64,000 nt of DNA from Nigrospora sphaerica (taxonomy: Eukaryota; Ascomycota; Sordariomycetes; Amphisphaeriales; Apiosporaceae): the NCBI GenBank assembly GCA_018287875.1, contig JAGVVL010000001.1, forward strand, positions 8,742,001 to 8,806,000. Reading direction: 5' to 3'. Shown piece by piece: positions 33,557 through 43,539 of the stretch. The translations under genes and the position numbers were made by a program. The notes beneath the pieces were generated by a model. That model was given only the letters and a program-made list of their open reading frames with translations, searched no databases and was not told the DNA's origin. Positions within the stretch are counted from its first letter, which is position 1, and every line of letters starts with the position of its first letter.

Positions 33557-36500
33557 ATGTCGCCGACTCTTGAGCTCGACAAGCCGCCTTCGGGCCCCAT
33601 TCGACGCCGTCCATCCGACGAGAGCATCCGTATCCAAGACACGCAGATCCAAGACCAGACGGTAGCCCTGGCAAGGGATACCGAGGGCAACTTGGCGTAT
33701 CCCGGCGTCGTCCCTCCCAATGTACAGTCACCGCTGCCATCTTCGGCCACGGCGGAGCCTGCTGAGTCGAGCACGCAACCCGATCCGGCGCCAGGACCCT
33801 ACAAAACCCGGACGGAGCCGCTTTCCAAGGACCGTCCGTCCATCGAGGGCAAGCGGAAGTTTGTGACGGAGGCGCTTCGCAGGACGCCCCACCGCGTGTC
33901 CACACTCCCCCTCATCAAACGCGCCGGCACCAATGTGTCGGCGCTGAACCAGCGATTTCCTGATCATGTAGACGATCCCTCGAGCTCGTCTTCCGACAGT
34001 GAGGATGACGACCCCCCCGGTGCGGCTGCGCCTACGACTGCGGCCAAGGAGGACCGGAGACGCAGCGATGATCAGTACAGGCGATTCCAGGTGGGCAACA
34101 ACCAGTACAAAACGAAGGGAAAGGTGAAGAGGGACGGACGCCTGAACATCACGGTTAATGACACGAGCAACACGGGCTACCTGGCGAAGGCGCTGGGTGC
34201 CGCCGCCAGAAAGGTGGTCCCCAATGCGCGTCAGTCGGGGGAACATTCGCAGAACGCCTCGCCGTCTCGTCTCTCGACGTCGTCGACCGCGGCCGAAGAG
34301 ATTCCGAACCTGCCGCGGTTGAACATTGTCATCATGGTCATCGGGTCCCGCGGCGACGCCCAACCGTTCCTCAAGATTGGTAAGGTCCTCAAGGAAGAAT
34401 ACGGCCACCGCGTCCGCATCGCCACCCATCCAGCCTTTCGCGACTTCGTCGAGAAGGACTCAGGCCTCGAGTTCTTTTCCGTGGGCGGCGACCCCTCCGA
34501 ATTGATGGCGTTTATGGTCAAGAACCCCGGCATGATCCCCAAGCTTGAGACGGTCAAGGCGGGCGACATTGGCCGCCGGCGCGCCGCCATGGCCGAGATG
34601 TTTGACGGCTTCTGGCGGGCCTGTATCAACGCCACCGACAACGAGAAGGACGTGCGAAACTTGAAGATGATGGGGGACAGATCCCCCTTCGTGGCCGACG
34701 CCATCATCGCCAACCCGCCCAGCTTTGCCCACATCCACTGTGCGGAAGCCCTGGGGGTGCCCTTACATCTCATGTTCACGTTTCCGTACACACCGACCCA
34801 GGCCTTCCCCCATCCGCTGGCCAGCATCAAAAAGTCCAACGTGGACCCCCAGTACACCAACTTCATCTCGTACCCGCTCGTGGAGATGATGGTGTGGCAG
34901 GGCCTCGGCGATCTCGTCAACGACTTCCGCACCAACACCCTCCGCCTCGACCCCGTCTCAACCCTTTGGGCGCCCGGCTCCACCTATCGCCTCCATGTGC
35001 CTTTCACCTACTTGTGGAGTCCCGGCCTCGTGCCCAAGCCGGCGGATTGGGGGCCCGAAATCGACGTCTCGGGCTTCACCTTCCTCGACTTGGCCTCGAC
35101 CTTCCAGCCGCCGCAGGACTTGGTCGAGTTCTTGGACAGCGGCGAGACCCCCGTCTACATTGGATTCGGCTCCATCGTCGTGGACGACGCCGACAAGTTC
35201 ACCGAGATGATCTTCGAGGGCGTGAAGAAGGCCGGCGTCCGCGCGCTGGTGTCCAAGGGCTGGGGAGGGCTCGGGGGCGAGAACGTCCCCGAGAACATCT
35301 TCATGCTCGAGAACACGCCCCACGACTGGCTTTTCCCGCGGGTCCGGGCCTGTGTAATCCACGGCGGCGCCGGCACGACGGCCATTGCGCTCAAGTGCGC
35401 CAAGCCCACCATGGTTGTGCCCTTCTTCGGCGACCAGCACTTCTGGGGTTCCATGATTGGCAACGCCGGGGCCGGCCCCGAAGCCGTGCCGTACAAGAAC
35501 CTCGACGCTGACAAACTCGCCGAGGGCATCAAATATTGCTTGACAGAGGAGGCGCTGACGGCGGTGAAAAAAATTGCCGCGAGCATCGAGGCCGAGGGCG
35601 ACGGCGCCCACAATGCCGTCCGTGCGTTCCATCGGCATCTGACCTGGAGTGGCGAGAAGTCGATGCGCTGCTCCCTCCTTCAGGATCATGTGGCCGTCTG
35701 GGTCATCAAGAACACGAGCATCAAGCTGAGTGCCGTGGCCGCCGACATACTGGTGGAGAAAGGTCTGCTCTCGTGGCGCCGACTGCGCCTCGTTCGCCAC
35801 AAGGAATGGAACGACTTTGGAGGGCCCGGCGAACCTGTCACGGGTATTGCCGGCGCCCTGGGCGGCACAATTGGGAATTTCTTTGGGGGAGTTGGTAGTG
35901 TCCCGTCGCGTATCGCCAAGACGTCTACCAAGCGAACTGAACGAAAGAAGCGAAGGGAGACGCGGCGTCGGCAGAAGCAGCAACAAAAGCAGAAAGCTGT
36001 CGCCCCCAAGACGCCCAAGCCCGAGGGTTCCAAAACGCCCGCTGCAAATGGAGCTTCGGGATACCCCTTTCCTCAGGCGAACGGTGTCGAAACCCAGGAT
36101 CGGCAGCCTGCTTCCCCATCTAACGGCACGGAGGCCAAAGACGGACGGAACGCCCCGGAGGCCGCCACCGTGGAGACGCAAGATAAACAGCCAGGGGCGC
36201 AACCCACGAGACCAGCGGTTGCGACGCAGTTAACCAACAACTCGATACTCACGGCCACCACCCCCGGCGACGAGAACGCCGCCGAAGAATACGTCCACGA
36301 GGCTTCGAAAGGGCTCGAGAAGTCGGGCAAGGCGCTGGCACAAGCGCCCGTCGACCTAGCCATGGCCATCGCCCAAGGTTTCCACAATGCTCCCCGACTC
36401 TACGGCGACACCACGGTGCGACGTCCGCCGCGCGTCACGGGCATCAAGTCGGGCTTGCGCGCGGCCGGATCGGAGTTCGCCCTCGGCATCTACGATGGCG

Positions 36501-37195
36501 TTACCGGCATCGTGCGGCTGCCCTACAAGGGCGCCAAGGACGACGGCGTCCGCGGGGCTCTCGCCGGCGTGGCCATGGGTCTCGGTGGCTTTGTGCTGAA
36601 GGACATCTCGGCCATCGTGTCGCCGTTCAGCTACACGCTCAAGGGCATTGCCAAGCAGGCCGAACGACGCCACCAGCCCATCGTGTTTGTGCGTCGCGCG
36701 CGCATCGTGCAGGCCCAGCGGGAACTGCACAACCTCACCGAAGAAGAACGCAAGGCCATCACGGTGGCGACGTACAAGGGCTTCGACGTCTTCCAGCAGC
36801 TGGGCGAGCTCATCATGCAGGAGAGCAGTAAGAGCGGGCTCCTGGGCCGGCTGGAGCGCCGCGGCGGCAAGCACGGCAAGAAGGGCAAGCAGCTCGGCAA
36901 ATGGGGCATGGGCTCGGCGTTCGAGAGCGTCGAGATGGCCCAGAAGGCCATCGCGGCGGTCAAGAAGGGCGAGAGCGTCAATATCGTCCTCGGCAAGGGC
37001 CGCAAGAGCATGGACACGCGCAAGAGCGGCGACCGCAAGCGCCTCGAGGAGGAGAAGGGCGTCGCCGACGAGGTCGCCGCGCAGGCCGACCGCAAGGCGT
37101 CCAAGGCCCTGAGCGAAGACGTCGAGGCCCGGGCCCTGCCGCCCAAGGTCCAAGAACCCAGTCCCAAAACCGTCGACCCCGGACGCAGTCCCTAG
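33557..37195 (+). CDS. UDP-sugar:sterol glucosyltransferase-like protein (GT1) with VPS13-like C-terminal region
   Basis: Single exon of 1212 residues from ATG 33557. The first 250 residues are disordered and basic/acidic. The GT1 fold begins near residue 254 with LNIVIMVIGSRGDAQPFLKI, the donor-side start shared with sterol glucosyltransferases (UGT51/Atg26, UGT80). The C-terminal sugar-nucleotide signature is near residue 602: HGGAGTTAIALKCAKP followed by PFFGDQHFWG. Residues about 790-920 are a Lys/Arg-rich then Gln/Pro-rich linker. From about 930 a second globular part holds YDGVTGIVRLPYKGAKDDGV and a glycine-rich amphipathic stretch resembling the C-terminal region of VPS13/ATG2-type lipid-transfer proteins. 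The GRAM/PH region of Atg26 is not seen. Likely role: transfer of glucose from UDP-glucose to a membrane sterol or lipid; the acceptor is unproven. Confidence 0.82.
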   Translation: MSPTLELDKPPSGPIRRRPSDESIRIQDTQIQDQTVALARDTEGNLAYPGVVPPNVQSPLPSSATAEPAESSTQPDPAPGPYKTRTEPLSKDRPSIEGKRKFVTEALRRTPHRVSTLPLIKRAGTNVSALNQRFPDHVDDPSSSSSDSEDDDPPGAAAPTTAAKEDRRRSDDQYRRFQVGNNQYKTKGKVKRDGRLNITVNDTSNTGYLAKALGAAARKVVPNARQSGEHSQNASPSRLSTSSTAAEEIPNLPRLNIVIMVIGSRGDAQPFLKIGKVLKEEYGHRVRIATHPAFRDFVEKDSGLEFFSVGGDPSELMAFMVKNPGMIPKLETVKAGDIGRRRAAMAEMFDGFWRACINATDNEKDVRNLKMMGDRSPFVADAIIANPPSFAHIHCAEALGVPLHLMFTFPYTPTQAFPHPLASIKKSNVDPQYTNFISYPLVEMMVWQGLGDLVNDFRTNTLRLDPVSTLWAPGSTYRLHVPFTYLWSPGLVPKPADWGPEIDVSGFTFLDLASTFQPPQDLVEFLDSGETPVYIGFGSIVVDDADKFTEMIFEGVKKAGVRALVSKGWGGLGGENVPENIFMLENTPHDWLFPRVRACVIHGGAGTTAIALKCAKPTMVVPFFGDQHFWGSMIGNAGAGPEAVPYKNLDADKLAEGIKYCLTEEALTAVKKIAASIEAEGDGAHNAVRAFHRHLTWSGEKSMRCSLLQDHVAVWVIKNTSIKLSAVAADILVEKGLLSWRRLRLVRHKEWNDFGGPGEPVTGIAGALGGTIGNFFGGVGSVPSRIAKTSTKRTERKKRRETRRRQKQQQKQKAVAPKTPKPEGSKTPAANGASGYPFPQANGVETQDRQPASPSNGTEAKDGRNAPEAATVETQDKQPGAQPTRPAVATQLTNNSILTATTPGDENAAEEYVHEASKGLEKSGKALAQAPVDLAMAIAQGFHNAPRLYGDTTVRRPPRVTGIKSGLRAAGSEFALGIYDGVTGIVRLPYKGAKDDGVRGALAGVAMGLGGFVLKDISAIVSPFSYTLKGIAKQAERRHQPIVFVRRARIVQAQRELHNLTEEERKAITVATYKGFDVFQQLGELIMQESSKSGLLGRLERRGGKHGKKGKQLGKWGMGSAFESVEMAQKAIAAVKKGESVNIVLGKGRKSMDTRKSGDRKRLEEEKGVADEVAAQADRKASKALSEDVEARALPPKVQEPSPKTVDPGRSP

Positions 37196-38735
37196 TGCCG
37201 GCTCCTGGGCTATTCATCATGGAAGTGGTACCGCTAGGGGCCGCTCGGGGCACACATGCATAATTCTACCCGCTTTACTTTGTCCGGAGAGGAGTTGTTT
37301 CGAGATGAGGAGTACAGCGGCATATGTATTGCTGTACCAGTCAGTGTTGCATGTTTTGCTGAGCACGACGCCTTCGGCTGCTTCTTTTTCCTCATTCTTT
37401 TCTTCTTTCCGTGTTCGAAACGCCGCCAAACTTGCAAACCCGTTATGTGGGGGGTTGTAGGATGAACAAAACAGAGCGGTCACACAGAAGGCCGCATCGA
37501 TACCCCCTTAGATAGTAATGTCTGAATATCTAATGCCCCGATTGATCTGGGCCCACGTGGCGGTTCTATGTGTGAAAATGCCGCTACCAGGCTGCTTCTG
37601 GGCTGCAGGGTGGCAGAGAAATCATGCTCGTCCGGCTCGTACTACTCGTCAGTCCCATCTTTGTCCAAGGGGGGGCGAGGGACCAGGTCCTGGGCATCCC
37701 CTCCATCGATGACGCGGGGAAGCACAATTGGTAGAAGCATCATGACAGCTAGAACGGTTCACCGCACAGGACGGGCCATGTTGAGACGCCCCGAAATCCT
37801 GCCTCGCCATGCGTTGACCTCGAACCCTCCCTACTCGCCGCTAACGCTGCCGTCGGGCGCCCCCTTCGCTCGCTGCGGTAACGGCTGGGATGATCTCCGC
37901 GCCTGGTTATCCTCTTCGAGGCGGGTAGGTCCGTCGCTGGGATCGGACGTCAACTCGAACGGGATGTTACTTTCCTACAAGCGGCCCCTCCTTGGACCGT
38001 TCCAATCTTTCCCACGAGCTGTCTTTGGGTGAACTATGGCCATCCGTCCCTCTGGCGTTTCCTTTGGTAGCTTTCCTCCACGAGGGTAGACGCAGGAACG
38101 CCCAATGCGACCACCCACACTCGGCGCCAAAAGCCGCACATTCATCCGAGAAGACGTGCAGAGTTCCCTGGTTCTCGGCAATCCCCTCCCTCGAGAATTT
38201 TGAGTCCGCATACAGGGATGACAGCAAACGCCCCGATGCCAGAATCAGGAAAGAATGAGCAGGTCCCGGTGCGTAAGCGTACCTCACAGCCGTGTGGGGC
38301 AAAAGAACGGGGTTGCTGTATGGATTTAGACGTAGGTAGGTTCGACGGCAAGGCGGACAGCTCCGTGACCAGAGCAATTCCTGCAATTCAAGGGATGAAG
38401 TGATGCGATGATGGGCTCGGGCACTTATGTAGTCCAACCGAGAAACTCGCTTGGAAGCAATGCGTGCTGCCATGACGCTGATATCCCGCGATATGGCCCG
38501 GATGCCGTCTAGAAGCAGTGGAACCGCCACAGCAGGTCCGCCAGTCCCCCCCCACTAACGCGCTAACTTTAAGTGCCTCCCCGCCAACGCGGATGGGCAA
38601 CACGGGCAAACAGAGGCATCGGGACCTGGAATAAATGGACAGCCCACACGATCCCGCGGCTTCACATACATCGCACGCGTTCCTCTGACCGCGTCGAGCC
38701 GCGACACGGACATCGCCACGTCCCAACAGGCCACG
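37196..38735. other. intergenic, no gene recognised
   Basis: Holds the 3' UTR of the glucosyltransferase-like gene and the promoter of the next gene. No coding similarity was seen. Confidence 0.55.
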
Positions 38736-40879
38736 ATGCCCCCTCCACCGCCTGCATCCGAGTCATCGTCGCTGCTCTCGTCGCCGGACTCATTCATCAC
38801 CGCGACCGCCTCGCCGCGGACCCACCCCGGCCTCGACACCACCGACATCAGTAGCCCTGGCGTCGACGAGCCCGACGCCCCGTACCGCAAGGCGCGCCAG
38901 TTGCCGCGCGAACTGCGGCAGTACTGCCAGATCTACCTGGAGGAGAACCTGCACGGAACCGCGCTGGACCTGTTCAACAGCTTGCTGCAGAATGGACTCT
39001 GGTCCTCCGCCGCTCTGGGCCCCCACGCGCAACCACCCTCTCGCGCCCATAATGCCGCCGCCGGCGCCATCTGCTGCCCGCCTCCCAACCACCTGGCCCT
39101 CCTGAATACCATCGTTGTCCATCCCGACTTCACGAACCGTCCACGCGACGCGGGCTCGCTCGAGGCCGCTAACGGCGCCCTCGGCTACCTGCGCACCCTC
39201 CTACACACCGTCGGCCCCGTCCACGGCCGTTTCAAGGAGGCCTTCCACTTCGGCACTGCCTGGTCGCGAGGCAACACCCCCGAATCGCCCGGCGCCGACG
39301 ACACGCCGGACGACGCCTCGATCGACGCGCCGCTGGAGGGCAAGTACTTTAAAGACAGCGTCTGGCGGCGCGGCCACGACTTCTTCGGCGTTGTCGGATG
39401 GGCCTTCAACTGTAGCGTGCTGTTCCCCAACCGCTGGGATTACTGGCGCCAGTGGGTCGAGTTCATGCTCGATGTTTTGGAGGCCGATCTCCACGAGCGC
39501 CACCGGCTTGACCGCGAGGCCAACCGTGCGAGCGGCCGCGACGAGGACGGCGAGCTGCCCCTGCTTCAGGACGCGATCCTGGCCGGGTACATCGCGAGCC
39601 TGCACAAGGGCCGCATGGCGGGCGGGCTCAAATGGATCATGAAGGCCCTCTTCGCCGACGGCGGCCCTGCCTACAGCTCGCTCTTCAAGGAAATCTGGCC
39701 AAAAGAGCATCGCGGCCTCTCGAAGAAAAACATTCACAAGCGCAAGCGGGAGCAGGTCAACATCGAGAAAGGCGAGTACGGCGCCTGGCTGGATGATGAG
39801 TCGGTTTACTCGTCGCAGGCTTCCGAGCCGCCCACGCCGCAGAAGTTCCTGGGCAAACACAAATACCAACCTCTGGAGCCGTTCTTCCTCGAGTCCATTG
39901 CATTGCGCCAGCGCCTTTTCGCCCTGACGTCCTACCTGTGCAACTACCTGCCGGACCCGCCCATCGATCTGCCGGACCTGTACGAGGCCTACGCCAACAC
40001 GATGAAGACGCAGCCCTTGTCCCAGTTCGTGGCGTTCGTCACGTCGAGCACGGCATCTCCCTCCCTGCGGGTAGACAGCCAGATTACGCTGCTGCAGGAC
40101 ATTCTGCTACTGTTTATGCCGTCCAGCATGGTCCCGCCCGGCAAAGTCGACCCCGACAGCTGGGGTGCTAATGGCACCAGCCCGGCGATTCTGGAGCGGT
40201 GTTACCTGCCGTGTGCTGCCAACACCATCACGGCCGACCACAACGCGAAAGTAAGCGTGCTGTTGGAAGAATTGCTGCAGATCGCCTGGGTGCACGGGTC
40301 CCAGCGATTCAGCCCCGGGCTCATGGACATCGTGCGGAAAGGCGTCAGCGCGCGTGAGGCCAAAGTCCGCAAGAAGACGGCGGGGAGGGGCCGGGGCCGC
40401 GCCGTCGCCATCGTCGATGAGGCCGAACTGGAGGCCCGAACGGTCCTCGAGGACAGCGGGCGGCGCCTGCTGCAGCTGGCGCGCACGATCCTGACGCTGC
40501 CAAACCACGCCGAGCAAGACGAAGAAATGGCTGACGGTAAGGTTCCCCAGCTTCCCGCAGGTGGTGGCGCAGCTGACGTGGCGTACCGTTCCAGATATAG
40601 AGGACGCCGAGGAGATATCATTTAGGTCCGTGCGGAACTCTTAGGGGGGAACCTCACTTCTGAATATTCTTACAGCACGGCGGACGAAGCAGCGCAGCCG
40701 GCCGTTCCGGGTCCAGTCTTTGGGGTCAGGCAGGACGGCACGATGGAGCGCATCTATGGTGGGTTTGGGGCCGGCCTTCTGGTTTCCCGTGTCTCTACGG
40801 CTAACTTTTACGCTTGCCAGATTCCATCGTGTGCAAGTTGAGCACAGAGGACCCCTACCGAGGTCCCTGGGTGCTGTAG
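38736..40879 (+). CDS. conserved fungal protein of unknown function, 657 aa
   Basis: Four exons: 38736-40536, 40595-40625 (31 nt), 40676-40758 and 40821-40879. Introns are GT..AG and phases agree; the three small 3' exons extend the protein beyond the long first exon to a conserved-looking end PYRGPWVL. After a Ser/Pro/Thr-rich 45-residue N terminus the protein is mostly helical: LPRELRQYCQIYLEENLHG, VWRRGHDFFGVVGWAFNCSV, DYWRQWVEFMLDVLEADL, QRLFALTSYLCNYLPD. A lysine/arginine cluster KKNIHKRKREQ near residue 330 could be a nuclear localisation signal, and an RGRGR patch lies near 550. The Trp-rich middle block suggests an alpha-solenoid. I do not recognise a named family. High codon regularity and tight splice logic support a real, expressed gene. 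Confidence 0.8.
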
Positions 40880-41268
40880 AGAAGCACGTGGGTTGGGGGC
40901 GTCGGGAAACCGGGCAGCCCAAGGGAGGGAAAACATGTTTACGTCGTTGTCGGATTTTCGGTGTTTTGGAAGCGCGGCATTATACCCAAGAGTCGGCGTC
41001 CCTGGCAGCCCGGGGGGTGGGGTTGCATGGAAGATATCATGGGCGTTTGGGAGGAGTTTGAGGGCCGCGGACACGCATTCCGAGTGCGCGGCTTTGGCTT
41101 GGCCGTTTCCTGTGAGATCTACTCAGGGGCAAGCGTTGCACTGTAGCTGTATGTTGTACAAACAATATTGCTCCGGGGTGGAGTGGCTACTAATACACGG
41201 GCGGGTCTCATCTAACGAGCCTCATGGCCGGGTCTCGCCTGCACGGTCAGGGTGTCGGTGCGGGGCCG
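40880..41268. other. 3'-3' intergenic, nothing seen
   Basis: Short spacer between two convergent genes; contains their 3' UTRs. Confidence 0.6.
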
Positions 41269-42072
41269 TCACCGTTTTCGCGAGCTGGACGGGGCCCAGG
41301 CCGCGGGCTGCCACGTTTCGCTGGGGCCCGTGGCTGCCTTCTTCCACGGGTCCGCCCGTTCTTGGGCCTGGGGCTTGGCGGGGGCCGGGGGGCTGGTCGT
41401 GTTTTCGGGGCCGGCGAGGCCCGAGACGCCCTCACGGACGCCCTGGACGTCCTCGTGTTGCCTGGCGGCCCGCTCCTGCGGCTGGGTGGCCCCGGTGTTC
41501 AGGGCGGGCGCGGGCGGGCCACGGCCGGGCATGTCGCTGAAGCGGGGCTTGGCGGCCCAGCGCGCGTCGGCCTCGGCGGCGAGCTGGCGCAGGCGGTGCT
41601 GGCGCGTCACGTCGGCGGCCTGCTCGGCGAGCGTGGGCGGGTCCGGGCGGCGGTAGCGCAGCCACTGGTGCCACGGCGGCGACACCTTGACCTCCGAGTA
41701 GGGCGTCGACCGCGGGTACTTGACGATGCGGCGCCAGTGCCGGCCCTCGTCCGTCGCGGCCGCCGCGGGCGACGCGGCGCCGCCCGTGCCCGGCTGCCGG
41801 AACACCCAGTACGTGTTGCCTTCGAGGTCGAGGCCTGCGCGCGGTTCGGCCGGTCGTCAGCAAGGGGGAGGGGGTACGAGGGCTGGCGGATGCAGGGGAT
41901 GGATGGACGGGGGGACGGGACGGGGTGGCCCCGGAGGAACGCGCAGGAACGAGTGAATACCCCCGGGGCCGGTTTCTTACTCACCGACCAGCAGGCGTCG
42001 TCGCCACGGCAGCCGTAACGCCTTCCAGCGATACCAGGCGCGCAGGACGGGGCCGATGTTGGGGGCGGACAT
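41269..42072 (-). CDS. NDUFA12/NDUFAF2-family mitochondrial complex I factor
   Basis: Two exons, 42072-41985 and 41834-41269, give 217 residues; the 150-nt intron is phase 1 and rejoins LLVGLDLEGNTYWVF. The family block is clear: DLEGNTYWVF, then HWRRIVKYPRSTPYSEVKV and SPPWHQWLRYRRPDPPTLAEQ. NDUFA12 is an accessory subunit of NADH:ubiquinone oxidoreductase, and its paralogue NDUFAF2 (Neurospora N7BML) is an assembly factor that occupies the same place. The long divergent C-terminal extension (about 100 residues, Pro/Ala/Gln-rich) and absence of extra N-terminal sequence favour the assembly-factor branch. Expected in the mitochondrial matrix side of the inner membrane. A 13-base G tract lies about 50 bases upstream of the start. 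Confidence 0.85.
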
Positions 42073-43539
42073 GGACGCGTCGGTTGTACGGGACGAGGAG
42101 GGGCGAGGGTCAAATCGGCAATGGGGGGGGGGGGGTCCTGGCGAGAGGCCGTTGGGATCCCGGTGCGACATGTTTCGGGTGGTGGTAGTGATGATGCATA
42201 AGCCCGAGTTCCAGGGCCGCTATCGATAGCGCCATGCATGTCATCCCATGCGAGGGCACGCCTGCATCATGACCTGCTTGGCTTCCATTTTGGCTCGACC
42301 GGGCCTGAGCGGAGACCAAGCTAACGGGCTGGAAGAGGCAGGTAGGCAGACACCCTATGCGCCACGTTCTTTTTCCTCTTTTCCGTCTCCCTCCCTTTTC
42401 TACCTTTCTGCATGTCTTTCGACATCGGTCCGGGGGAGGGGAAGGGGGGGGAAGGGGAGGGCAGAACGGGATGGCTGGAGGCTGGGCTGGTGCTCCAAGC
42501 CAAGGAGGCCGCGCATGCGGGCGCGTGGCTGGTGAATGCCCGATGCCAACACACAGAGACAGTCTCGACCCAAGTTTGGAACGTCATCTTACCCCCCCCT
42601 CCTCCAAATCAAGGTGGGGGATTCAATTACAGTGGACGGGATCCCTGCGTGGCTATTTCCCCCCTCCCCTCCCCCTTCCCACCTTTTTTCCCACGCCTAC
42701 GCACGCCCGCGCGCACCCACTTCGCCCTCCGGCGCAGCCCAACATCCGCCTTACGCCCGCTACCGAACGCCCTGCCGATACCGAACCTTGAACGGCCCCA
42801 GCCATGCCCAGGAGCCCTTGTCCCTGAAGCCCTGCGCCGGCGCATCGAAAATCGAAAGCTTGATCTTGCCGTGAATACCACTTGATGCGCTTTTGACAGG
42901 CCGCCTTGTTTTGCGCCTGGGGGTTCCTGTTTTCCTCTTTTTGTTATTGCTGCTGCTGCTGCCGCCGCCTTCCTCCCCCCCCTTTGCTCCGCTTGCGCCT
43001 GCTGCGTCATTTATACTCCGTCCTGCCTGCTGCTCATCTATCCGCTGAACGAGGCCGTCCCGTACGCATACCTGCTCAGGTCGCCCCGTTTCCGTACAAC
43101 GCCAAACCGCAGTCTCCGGGGCTACTGGGTTAGCGAAAGTGACAAGCGTGCGCGGCGCAACGAGCAGCAGCTAAAGTGGCCGAAATAACCACGACCCGAC
43201 GTCGGTTGCGCCAGCTGGTCCCGACTTTCCGGCAGAAATAATTAGCAACCTCTTCCCTCGCACGCGACCCGCTCACCTCAGCTGCCCTCATTCACCGTCG
43301 GCCGATCTGGTTGCGTTGCCTCTTGCCTGGCTCTGGACTGCCATCGACCGTCCGTCCGACGACTCCTAGACACCATTTTGGCCCACGAGACGGGGCCCAC
43401 GTCATTGCCAGCAATAAAAGTACACATACAGAGAGCAAACGCCTTCCCATGCGGCTACATCCTTGGTCGTAGCCACTGTCGTGCCCTACCTAGTTCCCTA
43501 GACCATCCGCTGCCGCCTCGGTAGTCCCAGTTGCCCGTC
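42073..43539. other. divergent upstream region of NDUFAF2-like and CH-domain genes
   Basis: About 1.5 kb. Holds poly(G) 42123-42135 close to the minus-strand start and pyrimidine-rich tracts near 42350-42410 and 42600-42690. Nothing coding was recognised. Confidence 0.6.
42123..42135 (+). repeat. poly(G) tract, 13 bases
   Basis: Uninterrupted G13 on the + strand, i.e. poly(C) in the expected leader or core promoter of the NDUFAF2-like gene. Confidence 0.9.

Noticed and set aside
34958..36202. 414-codon minus frame opposite the glucosyltransferase-like gene
   Set aside because: Antisense shadow in GC-rich coding DNA; no motifs.
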